Shown piece after piece: positions 9,221 to 22,046 of a stretch of DNA of 64,000 nt. This stretch comes from Nonomuraea jiangxiensis (GTDB lineage Bacteria; Actinomycetota; Actinomycetes; Streptosporangiales; Streptosporangiaceae). Position 1 is the stretch's first letter, and each line of letters starts with the position of its first letter. The notes under the pieces are model-generated. The model had not been told where the DNA came from, did not search any database, and saw nothing but the letters and a program-made list of their open reading frames with translations. The position numbers were made by a program, and so were the translations under genes. The DNA lies in NCBI RefSeq assembly GCF_900099965.1, contig NZ_FNDJ01000006.1:62001-126000 (forward strand), read 5' to 3'.

Positions 9221-10735
9221 TCAGCTCACGCTCTGGGCCGCCATGGTGGCCGCCGCCCGGGCGGCCGACGACCGCGCCGGGATGGAGCGCAGGTCGAAGG
9301 CGAACCTGGCGACGGAGTCGGCGATGGCGTCCGAGTCCACGTCCAGCGCCGTCGCGTTGATGTTGGCGATCGTGTCGCACGCCTGGTGGTAGCAGACGTC
9401 GTACGCGACCCCCGCCGTGCCGCCGAACAGCGCCGCCTCCTCGGGCGTCTTGATGCCCTCCGCGCCGGTGAAGATGCCGCCGGCCGGGATGCCGACCGCG
9501 ATGAACGGCCCGTAGTCGGAGCGGCCGTCGAAGTCCGTGCCCACGGTCGGCAGCCCGCGCGAGCCGTAGAACTTCTCCAGTTGCTTCTCGATCTGGGCGG
9601 ATCCGGGCGGGCCCGCGGGCGAGCCGACGGCGTCGGAGTCGTCGCCGTCGTAGAGCTTGTAGGCGTAGTTCGGCGAGGCGACCATGTCGAAGTTCAGGTA
9701 GACCCGGATGCGGTCCCGCTGCGCCTGCGACAGGGAGTCGACGTACTGGTCGGAGCCGAGCAGCCCGATCTCCTCGGCGGCCCAGAAGGCGAAGCGCACC
9801 TTGTTCTTGACCGGGTAGAGCGCCATCTGCTCGGCCACTTCGAGGATCGCGGCGCTGCCCGAGCCGTTGTCGTTGATGCCGGGGCCGACGGTCACGCTGT
9901 CAAGGTGGGCGCCGACCATCACGACGTTGCGCGAGTCACCGAAGCGGGACTCCGCGATCACGTTGTCGTTGGTGCCGAGCACGAGGTTGGAGTCGACCTT
10001 GAGCCGGACGGTCGCACCCGGCGTGGCGGCCAGCTCGTTGCCCACGGCGAAGTCGGTGAAGACCATCGGGATCCCGGCCCGCCACTCGCCGATGTCCAGC
10101 GGGAAGGCGTCGGTCCTGCCCGGCTGGCCCTCGTTGAAGACGATGAGCCCGGAGGCCCCGGCGGCGGCCGCGTTGTTCACCTTGTCGACGAAGGCGCAGG
10201 TGCCGCGCTGGACGAGGGCGATCCGCCCAGGTACGAACCCGGCGAAGTCGGCCGTCTCGCAGCCGCTGGTCGAGGTGGGCGTCGGGGTCGGCGGCAGGGT
10301 CAGGTCCACGCCCTGAACCTGCGCGGTCACGTCACCCGCCGGCGAGGGCTGGAAGGAGACGAAGTCGTCGTTCGGCACGTACGACTTCGGGTTGGGCGCG
10401 GTCACGTCCAGCACGGGCGGGCTGTTCTCGGACCAGCTCTCCACGAAGTCGATCGGCTCCAGCGTGACCTTGTATCCGGCCTTGCGCAGCTTGTTCGCCA
10501 CGTAGTCGCGGGAGGCGTTGTAACCGCTCGTGCCGGCCGCCCGGTTGCCGCCGTTCGCGCTGGCGATGGCCTGCAGGGCGTCCAGGTGCTTCTTGACGTT
10601 GGCGCCCTTGACCTGCTTGACCAGCAGCTTGGCGAAGACGTCGTCGAGGCCCGTCGCCTGGGCCGGAGTGGCCGCGACCGTCAGGGCCAAGGGTAAGGAG
10701 AGTGCGGTGATCAGTGCGATCACGGTTTTGCGCAT
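9221..10735 (-). CDS. Secreted M28 zinc aminopeptidase with inserted PA domain
   Basis: ATG 10735 is preceded by AGGGGG and gives a 504-residue precursor with a clear signal peptide (MRKTVIALITALSLPLALTV, cleavage near AQA-TG). A protease-associated domain occupies about residues 135-250. The M28 catalytic part follows with His277 (GAHLDS), Asp289 (GINDN), Glu321/Glu322 (AAEEIG), Asp350 (LNFDMV) and a late His in CYHQACD. It is paralogous to the enzyme at 7571-9094, sharing NGGNRA and [19 protein letters not shown] blocks, but has the PA insert and lacks the C-terminal beta domain. A role in extracellular peptide use is expected. Confidence 0.92.
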   Translation of the reverse strand: MRKTVIALITALSLPLALTVAATPAQATGLDDVFAKLLVKQVKGANVKKHLDALQAIASANGGNRAAGTSGYNASRDYVANKLRKAGYKVTLEPIDFVESWSENSPPVLDVTAPNPKSYVPNDDFVSFQPSPAGDVTAQVQGVDLTLPPTPTPTSTSGCETADFAGFVPGRIALVQRGTCAFVDKVNNAAAAGASGLIVFNEGQPGRTDAFPLDIGEWRAGIPMVFTDFAVGNELAATPGATVRLKVDSNLVLGTNDNVIAESRFGDSRNVVMVGAHLDSVTVGPGINDNGSGSAAILEVAEQMALYPVKNKVRFAFWAAEEIGLLGSDQYVDSLSQAQRDRIRVYLNFDMVASPNYAYKLYDGDDSDAVGSPAGPPGSAQIEKQLEKFYGSRGLPTVGTDFDGRSDYGPFIAVGIPAGGIFTGAEGIKTPEEAALFGGTAGVAYDVCYHQACDTIANINATALDVDSDAIADSVARFAFDLRSIPARSSAARAAATMAAQSVS

Positions 10736-10859
10736 AGGGGTTCCCCCTGCTCGGCGTGAAAAAGAATCGCGGCCTGTCCCCCGAGCGCCGCTTACGGAAC
10801 GTAACCCGAGCCCGATCCGCTGAAAAGACCCACTATGGCGTCCTAATCCGGACACCTGC
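10736..10859. other. Intergenic region upstream of PA-domain aminopeptidase
   Basis: This 124-base gap holds the aminopeptidase promoter region on the minus strand, downstream of the LigD-type gene on the same strand. I see no convincing hexamer pair, hairpin or operator. Confidence 0.3.
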
Positions 10860-11825
10860 CTATTCGGCGGCCCGCCGCGCGCGGGCCCGGCGCTTGCCCT
10901 CGTGCATCGCCTGCACGCGGGCGACCGGGATCGTGTGCCCCTCCTCGATCAGGTCGGCGGGCAGTTGCTGCGGCGCGGGCATGAGCTCGGCCCACGGGTC
11001 GCCCTTCAGCAGGCCGGGCGCGGTGCGCATGGTGAGGTCGGCAGGCCGTACGCTGTCGAGCTCGTCCCAGGGCAGGGGGAACGACACGGGGGTGCCGGGA
11101 CGGATGCGGGGGCTGTAGGCGGCCACCACCGTGGCGCCGCCCGCCCTGGTGGAGTCGAGGAAGACCTTGCCGGCGCGGTCCTCGCGGATGAACGCGGTGG
11201 TGGCCAGTGCCGGGTCCAGCCGCTCCGCGCGGGCGGCCAGGGCGCGGGTGGCCGCCGCAAGGTCCTCCACCGCCGTGCCCGCCGTCACCGGCACGAACAC
11301 GTGCACGCCCTTGGCCCCGCTGGTCTTGACCGCGCCGGTCAGCCCGGCGTCGGCGAGCGCCTGGCGTACCAGCAGGGCGCCCCGCACGGCCAGCGGGAAG
11401 GCGTCGCTGCCGTCGGGCGGGTCGAGGTCGAGCACCATGTGGGTGGCGTGGTGGCCGACGAACAGCGCCGGGTGGTATTCCACGGCCCGCTGGTTGCCGA
11501 ACCACAGCAGCGTGCGCCGGTCGTTGCACAGCGCGTACGTCACCTGCCTGCGTGACGCCTCGGCCCAGTGGGACACCGACTGCACCCAGTCGGGGGCGTA
11601 TTTCGGCAGGTTCTTCTGCATGAACGGCTCTTGTCCCGGGCGTACCCGGATGACCGAGAGCGCGCGGTCGCGCAGGGCCGGGATGATGCGGTCGGCGACC
11701 GCGTCGAGATAGTCGACCAGGTCGCGCTTGGTCGCGCCGGACCCGTCGAACAGCGGCTGGTCGAGGTTGGTCAGCGCCACCCCGTCACGCGTCTCATCGC
11801 CGGCCACCCGCCCTACGATGCCCAT
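10860..11825 (-). CDS. LigD-type primase-polymerase domain protein (NHEJ-related)
   Basis: The 321-residue protein is a stand-alone LigD polymerase domain. It has the metal-binding DLDPPD motif (Asp133, Asp135), SGAKGVHVFVP with His175, and a third acidic site in VFLDSTRAGGATVVAAYS (Asp224). There is no ligase or phosphoesterase domain attached and no ku gene in the window. Such proteins fill gaps with ribo- or deoxyribonucleotides during end joining. The start is 38 bases from the divergent histidine-phosphatase start, so the two share one promoter region. Confidence 0.88.
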   Translation of the reverse strand: MGIVGRVAGDETRDGVALTNLDQPLFDGSGATKRDLVDYLDAVADRIIPALRDRALSVIRVRPGQEPFMQKNLPKYAPDWVQSVSHWAEASRRQVTYALCNDRRTLLWFGNQRAVEYHPALFVGHHATHMVLDLDPPDGSDAFPLAVRGALLVRQALADAGLTGAVKTSGAKGVHVFVPVTAGTAVEDLAAATRALAARAERLDPALATTAFIREDRAGKVFLDSTRAGGATVVAAYSPRIRPGTPVSFPLPWDELDSVRPADLTMRTAPGLLKGDPWAELMPAPQQLPADLIEEGHTIPVARVQAMHEGKRRARARRAAE

Positions 11826-11862
11826 TGTCCATACCTGAGGTCAACCATAAGGAGCACCCGTT

Positions 11863-12465
11863 TTGACCCGTTATCTGTACCTGACCCGGCACGGCGAGGC
11901 GTCGCCGGACGGTCACGGGCTGACGGCCGCCGGCCGCCGCCAGGCCGCGCTGCTCGGCGAGCGGCTCCGGGACGTCCCGTTCACCGCCGTCCACCACAGC
12001 CCGGTCGGACGCGCCGCCGAGACGGCCCGCCTCATCGGCGAGCACCTCCCCGGCGTCCCGCTGCACGCCTGCGAAGCGGCCGGCGACTACGTCCCGTACG
12101 TCCCGACGAGGGAGGAGCTGTCCCCGGAGCACGCCGACCGGCTCCTCGACTTCGTCCACCAGTTCCCCGACCACGAGCAGGGCGCGGCCCTCGCGCGCCA
12201 GGCCCTCGACCTGTTCACCGGCCCGGCAGCCGAGGGGACCGCGCACGAGCTGGTCGTCACCCACAACTTCCTGGTCGGCTGGCTGGTCCGGGCCGCCCTG
12301 GACGCCCCGGAATGGCGCTGGCTCGGCGTCAACCACTGCAACGCCGCCCTGACCGTCATCCGGTACGCCCCGGACCGCCCGTCGTCGGTGCTCCTGTTCA
12401 ACGACATGGCGCACCTGCCCGCCGAGCTGCGCTGGACGGGATTCCCGCCCGAGCTGCGCGTCTAG
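11863..12465 (+). CDS. Histidine phosphatase family protein
   Basis: A TTG start at 11863, with AAGGAGC 7 bases upstream, opens a 200-residue protein. It has the N-terminal RHGEASP phosphohistidine motif, an SPVGRAAETARL segment and a late VVTHNF motif with the second catalytic His. This is the phosphoglycerate-mutase-like branch 1 fold. The substrate is not predictable; small actinobacterial members dephosphorylate sugars, nucleotides or cofactors. Its last 4 bases overlap the convergent cstA stop, so transcripts from both sides must interfere or terminate inside coding sequence. Confidence 0.85.
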   Translation: MTRYLYLTRHGEASPDGHGLTAAGRRQAALLGERLRDVPFTAVHHSPVGRAAETARLIGEHLPGVPLHACEAAGDYVPYVPTREELSPEHADRLLDFVHQFPDHEQGAALARQALDLFTGPAAEGTAHELVVTHNFLVGWLVRAALDAPEWRWLGVNHCNAALTVIRYAPDRPSSVLLFNDMAHLPAELRWTGFPPELRV

Positions 12466-14576
12466 GGGCTCTTGGCCATCAGCTCGCGCTCCTCGCGGGT
12501 GGCGATGAGCCCGGCGGGCGCCACGATCTTCGACTCCTCGAACGGCGCCTCCGTGCTCGGCAGCGGCTCCCTCACCCTGATCGCCTTGATCCACACCCGT
12601 GCCGCGTCCAGGATCACCACGATGATCAGGACGGCGAACAGCGCCGCCAGGATCCCGTCCACGGTGGAGTTGACCACGATCTGCTGCATCGCGGCGGGCG
12701 TCTTGGCGGGCGCGAGCAACTGCCCCTGGTCCAGCGCCGTCTGATAGCGGTCGCGCTGGGCGAAGAAGCCCAGCGCGGGATCGGGCGAGAACACCTTCTG
12801 GTAGCTGGCCGTCAGCGTGACCGCCACGTCCCAGGCCAGCGGCACGCCCGTCACCCAGGCCCACTTGAGCCGCCCGCTCTTGATCAGCAACGTGGTGGCC
12901 ACGGTGAGCGCCACCGCGGCCAGCAGCTGGTTGGCGATGCCGAAGAGCGGGAAGAGCTGGTTGATGCCGCCGAGCGGGTCGTTGACGCCCTGATAGAGGA
13001 AGTAGCCCCAGGCCGCCACGACGACGCCGCTGGTCACCACCAAGCCCGGCCACCAGCTCACCCGGGAGATCGGCTTCCACAGGTTGCCCAGCGTGTCCTG
13101 GAGCATGAACCGCCCCACCCGCGTCCCCGCGTCCACGGTGGTGAGGATGAACAGCGCCTCGAACATGATCGCGAAGTGGTACCAGAACGCCTGCCACCCC
13201 GCTCCCCCGAGGAAGCCGGAGAAGATCTGCGAGATGCCCACCGCCAGCGTGGGCGCGCCGCCCGTCCGGGCGATCAGCGTCTCCTCCTGTACGGCCGTGG
13301 CCGCCGCCTGCAACTGCTCGGGCGTGATCACGAAGCCCATGTTGGTGACCGCCTCCGCGGCGGTCTGCACGGTGGCCCCGACGACGCCCGCCGGGGAGTT
13401 CATCGCGAAGTAGAGGCCGGGGGTCAGCACGCAGGCCGCGGTGATGGCCATGACGGCCACGAACGACTCCATCAGCATGGAGCCGTAGCCGATCATCCGG
13501 ACCTGTGTCTCCTTCTGGATCATCTTGGGCGTCGTGCCGGAGGAGATCAGCGAGTGGAACCCCGACAGCGCCCCGCAGGCGATGATGATGAACACGAACG
13601 GGAACAGCGACCCGGCGAAGACCGGCCCCTTGCCGTTGAAGGCGAAGTCGGTGAACGCCGTGGTCTGCAGCGCGGGGGAGGTGACGGCGATGCCGATCGC
13701 GATGAGCGCGATGGTCCCGATCTTCATGAACGTCGACAGATAGTCGCGCGGCGCGAGCAGCATCCACACGGGCAGCACGGCGGCCACGAACCCGTACGCG
13801 ATGAGCCACAGCGACAGCGCCGACGGGCTCAGCGTGAAGAACGGCGCCCAGCTGGAGTCCTGCACCCAGCCGCCGGCCACGATCGCCAGGATCAGCAGGA
13901 CGACCCCGATCACGGTGGTCTCGACCACCCGGCCGGGCCGGATCACCCGCAGGTAGAAGCCCATGAACAGGGCGATGGGGATCGTCATCGCGATGGAGAA
14001 GACACCCCACGGGGACTGCGCCAGGGCGTTGACCACGACCAGCGCCAGCACCGCCAGCAGGATGATCATGATGGCGAAGACCGCGACGAGCGCCGCCGCA
14101 CCGCCGACCGGGCCGATCTCCTCGCGCGCCATCTGCCCGAGGCTGCGGCCGTTGCGGCGCATGGAGAAGAACAGGATCACCATGTCCTGCACCGCCCCGG
14201 CGAAGATCACCCCGGCGATGATCCAGATGGTGCCGGGCAGGTAGCCCATCTGGGCCGCCAGCACCGGGCCGACCAGCGGCCCCGCTCCGGCGATGGCGGC
14301 GAAGTGGTGGCCGAACAGGATGCGCCGGTCGGTCGGCTGGTAGTCGATGCCGTTGTCCAGCCGCTCGGCCGGGGTGGCCCTGCGGTCGTCGGCCCGCAGC
14401 ACCTTGCGCACGATGAACCTGGCGTAGAACCGGTAGGCGATGGCGTACGAGCCCAGCGCGGCGGCCAGCAGCCAGACCGCGTTGACGTTCTCGCCCCGGG
14501 ACAGGGCGAGCACCGCCCACCCGACGGCACCGACGACGGCGACGGCCGTCCAGATGATGATGGAACGCAACTTCAC
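12462..14576 (-). CDS. cstA: CstA carbon-starvation / pyruvate transporter family
   Basis: This 704-residue polytopic membrane protein has about 16-18 hydrophobic helices. It carries the family hallmarks: the N-terminal YQPTDRRILFGHHFAAIAGAG sequence straddling residues ~80-100, GPLVGPVLAAQMGYLPG, and a central SLFPFVFIIIACGALSGFH block. CstA/BtsT proteins take up pyruvate or peptides when preferred carbon is scarce. The preceding gene (14594-14917) ends 17 bases upstream of the ATG on the same strand and is likely its partner. Expression under carbon limitation is known for the family but is not visible in the sequence. Confidence 0.92.
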   Translation of the reverse strand: MKLRSIIIWTAVAVVGAVGWAVLALSRGENVNAVWLLAAALGSYAIAYRFYARFIVRKVLRADDRRATPAERLDNGIDYQPTDRRILFGHHFAAIAGAGPLVGPVLAAQMGYLPGTIWIIAGVIFAGAVQDMVILFFSMRRNGRSLGQMAREEIGPVGGAAALVAVFAIMIILLAVLALVVVNALAQSPWGVFSIAMTIPIALFMGFYLRVIRPGRVVETTVIGVVLLILAIVAGGWVQDSSWAPFFTLSPSALSLWLIAYGFVAAVLPVWMLLAPRDYLSTFMKIGTIALIAIGIAVTSPALQTTAFTDFAFNGKGPVFAGSLFPFVFIIIACGALSGFHSLISSGTTPKMIQKETQVRMIGYGSMLMESFVAVMAITAACVLTPGLYFAMNSPAGVVGATVQTAAEAVTNMGFVITPEQLQAAATAVQEETLIARTGGAPTLAVGISQIFSGFLGGAGWQAFWYHFAIMFEALFILTTVDAGTRVGRFMLQDTLGNLWKPISRVSWWPGLVVTSGVVVAAWGYFLYQGVNDPLGGINQLFPLFGIANQLLAAVALTVATTLLIKSGRLKWAWVTGVPLAWDVAVTLTASYQKVFSPDPALGFFAQRDRYQTALDQGQLLAPAKTPAAMQQIVVNSTVDGILAALFAVLIIVVILDAARVWIKAIRVREPLPSTEAPFEESKIVAPAGLIATREERELMAKSP

Positions 14577-14593
14577 CGGTTACCTCCCATATT

Positions 14594-14917
14594 TCAGTCG
14601 TATACCGGGCGCCCCAGGCAGCAGCGCAGTCCGGCGTCCGGCGGCAGATCGGTGGTGAAGCGCCGCCAGCGCCACACCGGACGGAAGTCGATCGTGACGG
14701 GGAGCTCGACGAGATGCACCCACGCGACCGGATGGGCATAGACCGGCTCGGTCCCGAGGCGGCGGGTCCGGCGGGGCAACCGGGAGCGGCGCAGCGGCCT
14801 CATCGAGAACTCCCCCGCGTCCGCACAGCAGAGGCCGGTCACGTGCCAGTCGAAGAAGATCACTTCTTCGTCGCGGAGGGCGGCGCGAGCGGCGGGCGTC
14901 AGCGTGACAAGGGACAT
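14594..14917 (-). CDS. Small conserved cstA-linked protein with paired cysteines
   Basis: The ATG at 14917 has AGGAG 8 bases upstream, which beats the longer in-frame start at 14968. The 107-residue product begins MSLVTLTPAARAALRDEE and carries TGLCCADAGEF at about residue 30, then a basic RRSRLPRRTRRL stretch and a Trp-rich C-terminus (RPVWRWRRF) ending near two more cysteines (LRCCLG). It is longer than the YbdD/YjiX protein that follows cstA in enterobacteria and not obviously related to it. The four paired cysteines suggest a metal or redox site. Position 17 bases before cstA suggests a transporter partner or sensor. Confidence 0.6.
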   Translation of the reverse strand: MSLVTLTPAARAALRDEEVIFFDWHVTGLCCADAGEFSMRPLRRSRLPRRTRRLGTEPVYAHPVAWVHLVELPVTIDFRPVWRWRRFTTDLPPDAGLRCCLGRPVYD

Positions 14918-14968
14918 CTGGCGCTCCTGAAGATCAGGTAGCACAGAAATTAACGTCGGCCTTCCCAT

Positions 14969-15139
14969 CGCGGCCGACTTTGAAACGCGGGCGTCCGACG
15001 CCGAAATGGTCCTGAAACCGGGGCGTTCCGCGCCGGAGACCGGGTGAGCGTCCCACGCCGAAACCCGGGAAAGGGTACGCCCCCGGCACCCCGCCGCGAA
15101 GGCGGAGGCCGGGGGCGCGATGCCGCTCCTGTCAGGCGG
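14969..15139. other. Intergenic region before the small cstA-linked gene
   Basis: These 171 bases lie between the subtilase stop and the start of the cstA-linked gene, both on the minus strand. They contain the promoter region for the cstA pair. Near 15095-15125 is a short GC-rich inverted repeat (CGCCGCGAAGGCGG region) that may end transcription. No other structure was seen. Confidence 0.3.
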
Positions 15140-18916
<3,777 letters not shown>

Positions 18917-19082
18917 CGTCGCCCCTCATACATCGCCGCTGATCGCGGACGACCGCCGAGGCTATTCAGCGGCTCTCGGGGAGGGCATCCGTACCGTATA
19001 CGGATTTTTGTCCGGCCCTTAACGGAAGTTGGTGATCCGGTAGCCTGTTCGTGCTGATACGCCAGGTAGGGGGTGGGCCGTC
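18917..19082. other. Divergent promoter region, subtilase / LAL regulator
   Basis: This 166-base region lies between divergent starts. It includes AT-richer stretches near 18990-19050 (CCGTATACGGAT, itself a near-palindrome at about 18994) that could carry promoter elements. No firm hexamer pair can be named. GGTAGGGGG at about 19067-19075 serves the regulator start. Confidence 0.35.
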
Positions 19083-22025
19083 ATGCCCGGGGGACCGGCC
19101 CGCTTCGCCCCCTCGGGTGCCCTGTCCAGGGTGCTCATCGGCCGCCGTGCCGAGCTGGCCCTGCTGCGCGCGGTCATCGCCGCCCCGCCCTCCCTCGCGC
19201 TGATCGAGGGCGAAGCCGGCATCGGCAAGAGCCGGCTGGTGGGCGAGCTGCTCGCGACGCCCGAACTGGCAGGGACGCGGCGGCTGATCGGCCAGTGCGA
19301 GCAGCTCCAGGAGCCGCTGCCGCTCTCCCCTGTGCTCGACGCCTTCCGCCAGGCCGGCGCCGAGCTCGCCGCCTCCCGGCCGGCCAACCCCGTCGTGGGG
19401 GCGCTCGCGCCGCTGCTCCCCGAGCTGGCCGATTACCTGCCGCCGCCGCTGCCCGCGCTGCCCGACCAGCGGGCGGAGCGGCACCGGGTGTTCCGGGCGG
19501 CCCTCGCGCTGCTGGACCACCTGAGCCCGCTGGTGCTGGTCCTGGAGGACGTGCACTGGGCCGACGGCGGCACGCACGACTTCCTCGCCTTCCTCGCCGC
19601 CCACCAGCCGCGCGAGGTGTCGGTGATCCTCACCGTACGCATCGAGGCCGGGCCGCTGCCGATCCGCGAGGCGTTCGCGCGGGCGCCCGCCGGCCCGGCC
19701 AGGACCGTCGCCCTCACCCCGCTGAGCCCGGCCGAGGTGGCGGAGCTGGCGGGCGGCATCCTGCGGGCCGAGCTGCCCCGCGCCTTCGCCGTGCCCCTCT
19801 ACGAGAAGACCGGCGGCATCCCGTTCGTGGTCGAGGAGGTGCTGCGCACGCTGCTGGAGCAACTGCCCGCGGACGAGATCCCCGGCCGCCCCGACGTGCT
19901 GGCCGAGCTCGCCGTGCCCACGGTGTTGCGTGACGTGCTGCTGCAGCGCCTGGCCGCGCTCGACGACGCGGCGCGGGAGATCCTGGGGGCCGCCGCCGTG
20001 GTCGGCATGACGCCGGACGAGCGGGTGCTCGCGGAGGTCGCGGGCAGCGGGCCGCCGGCCGTCGCCAGGGCGCTGGCCCAGGCCCAGGCCGTGGGGCTGC
20101 TGCACGAGGAGGACGGGCGGTGCCGGTTCCGGCACGCGCTGGCCCGGCAGATCGTGTACGAGTCCGTGCCCGTGTCCAGCCGCCGCTGGCTGCACCTGCG
20201 GACCGCGCAGGCCCTGGAGAGCGCGGCCAGGACCGGGCCGGGGCCGCGGCCGGTGGCCAGGCTGGCCCATCACTACCGGCACGCGGGTCGCCCGGCGGAG
20301 TTCGTGGGCAACGCCGAGGCCGCGGCCGACACCGCCTTCTCCCACGGCGACGACGCCACCGCGGCCCGGTTCCTGCTGCAGGCGCTGGAGATCGGCGAGC
20401 TGTCCCGCGAGGCGCGCGTACGGCTGGCCGTCAAGCTCGGCCGGGCCGCGGTGGACGGGCTGGCGCACGCGGAGGCCGTACCGATACTCGAACGCCTCCT
20501 GGCCACCGAGCCCCTGCCCGCCCACCTGCGCGGAGAGCTGCGCTTCGCGCTCGGCCGCATGCTGCGCCAGGTGGGTGAGGTGCGCGCCGGGCACCTCCAG
20601 ATCGAGGGCGCGCTGGAGGACCTCGCCGACCGGCCGGCGCTGCTCGGGCGGGCGCTGGCCGTGCTGTCCGCGCCGGAGACCGTCGTGGACCGGCACGTCG
20701 GCGAGCACGCCGCGCGCTGCGACCAGGCAGAGGAGGCGGCCCGGCGCAGCGGCGACCCCGACGTCCGGATCGCGGTACGCATCGCCAGGGCCTCACTCCT
20801 GCTGGAACAGGGCGATCCTGGCAGCCGCAAGCTGATTGACGAGCTGCTGCGCGACGACGGGTTGCGGGCCGTGCCGCGCGAGCACGCGCGGGCCTGCGTC
20901 AACTGGGCGCAGGGCGCCCTGCACGTGGGCCGGCTGGACCTGGCCGAGGACCTGCTGGCCGAGGGGCGGCAGGTCGTGGACCAGGCGGAATACCTGCGGC
21001 TGACCGAGATCGTCGAGCTGGTGACGGCGGCTGTGAACCAGGCCGCCGGGCGGTGGGAGGGGCTGGAGGAGCGGGCGCGCCGGCTGGCGGGCACGGGCGC
21101 GAAGGTGGAGGCCGCGTCCCTGGACTGGCTGCTGCTGCACGCGCGGCTGCTCGCGGCCACCGGCCCGGCCGAGAAGGCGGTGGCCCTGCTCGGTGACGTG
21201 ATCGAGACAGCCGAGCGGGTGGGGGCCGTCTGGCCGCTCATCCCCGCCCGGATGACGCTGTCCCGGCTGCTGCTGACCCTGGACGACGCCGCCGGGGCCG
21301 CCGATCACGCCACGGCCGCGCTGGCCCACGTGCGGGCCAAGGGCAACTGGGTGTGGGGGGCGGAGAGCGTTCTGTGCCTGGTGGACGCGCTGGACGCGAT
21401 GGGTGGGGCCGGTCAGGGCGCCGAATTGGTGGACGAGCTGAGCGCGGGGATCTCGGGCGCGGACGCGCCGATCGCGCAGGCGGCGCTGCTGGGCGCCCTC
21501 GCGGTGCTGGCCCGTACCAGCCATCCGGTGAAGGCCGACCGGCTGCTGGACGCCTCGCGTACCACGTTGCGGGCGGCGGGGCTGCGCTACGAGGAGGCCC
21601 TGGCCGCCGAGCGCCTGGGCCGGTGGCGCTGCGAGCGCGGGACGGCCGACGGCGGGCCGCTGCTGGAAGGCGCGCTGCGCCTGTACGGGGGGCTGGGCGC
21701 GGACCGGGACATCGCGCGGATCTGCCGGGTCATGCGGCAGAACGGGGTGCCGATCCCCTATCCGTGGCGGGGCGGGCGGCCCTCGCACGGGCAGCGGCTG
21801 TCCTCGCGGGAGCACGAGGTGGCACTGCTGGCGGCGCAGGGGAGGACGAACCAGGAGATCGCCACCGAGTTGTTCCTGTCCAGGCGCACCGTGGAGAGCC
21901 ACGTCGCCAACGCGCTGCGCAAGCTCGGCCTGCTGTCCCGCAAGGAGCTGCGCGGGCTGCGGCTCCCCGACGCGCCGAACGGCCCGCCGTCGGACACCCG
22001 GAGCGGGTCGCTCACGGAGCCCTGA
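19083..22025 (+). CDS. LAL-family LuxR transcriptional regulator with AAA ATPase domain
   Basis: The 980-residue protein has an N-terminal ATPase domain with Walker A (GEAGIGKSRL, ~residue 45) and Walker B (LVLEDVHWAD, ~residue 155). A long alpha-helical TPR-like middle and a C-terminal LuxR helix-turn-helix follow (LSSREHEVALLAAQGRTNQE, then RRTVESHVANALRKLGL). This is the large ATP-binding LuxR class, which often controls secondary metabolism or carbon use in actinomycetes, but no biosynthetic genes lie nearby. It starts divergently from the subtilase gene, which makes that gene its most obvious local target; this is inferred from position only. Confidence 0.9.
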   Translation: MPGGPARFAPSGALSRVLIGRRAELALLRAVIAAPPSLALIEGEAGIGKSRLVGELLATPELAGTRRLIGQCEQLQEPLPLSPVLDAFRQAGAELAASRPANPVVGALAPLLPELADYLPPPLPALPDQRAERHRVFRAALALLDHLSPLVLVLEDVHWADGGTHDFLAFLAAHQPREVSVILTVRIEAGPLPIREAFARAPAGPARTVALTPLSPAEVAELAGGILRAELPRAFAVPLYEKTGGIPFVVEEVLRTLLEQLPADEIPGRPDVLAELAVPTVLRDVLLQRLAALDDAAREILGAAAVVGMTPDERVLAEVAGSGPPAVARALAQAQAVGLLHEEDGRCRFRHALARQIVYESVPVSSRRWLHLRTAQALESAARTGPGPRPVARLAHHYRHAGRPAEFVGNAEAAADTAFSHGDDATAARFLLQALEIGELSREARVRLAVKLGRAAVDGLAHAEAVPILERLLATEPLPAHLRGELRFALGRMLRQVGEVRAGHLQIEGALEDLADRPALLGRALAVLSAPETVVDRHVGEHAARCDQAEEAARRSGDPDVRIAVRIARASLLLEQGDPGSRKLIDELLRDDGLRAVPREHARACVNWAQGALHVGRLDLAEDLLAEGRQVVDQAEYLRLTEIVELVTAAVNQAAGRWEGLEERARRLAGTGAKVEAASLDWLLLHARLLAATGPAEKAVALLGDVIETAERVGAVWPLIPARMTLSRLLLTLDDAAGAADHATAALAHVRAKGNWVWGAESVLCLVDALDAMGGAGQGAELVDELSAGISGADAPIAQAALLGALAVLARTSHPVKADRLLDASRTTLRAAGLRYEEALAAERLGRWRCERGTADGGPLLEGALRLYGGLGADRDIARICRVMRQNGVPIPYPWRGGRPSHGQRLSSREHEVALLAAQGRTNQEIATELFLSRRTVESHVANALRKLGLLSRKELRGLRLPDAPNGPPSDTRSGSLTEP

Positions 22026-22046
22026 CCCCTCGTGCGGCCCCGGGCG

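Noticed and set aside
10860..11825. Complete NHEJ system
   Set aside because: Only the polymerase domain is present; no ku gene or ATP-dependent ligase is seen in the window.
11568..14741. 1057-codon plus-strand frame opposite cstA
   Set aside because: Its composition is low-complexity (His, Asp, Arg, Gln), and the minus strand encodes a complete CstA.
19083..22025. LAL regulator as the pathway regulator of an antibiotic cluster
   Set aside because: No polyketide, peptide or terpene biosynthetic genes are present in the window.
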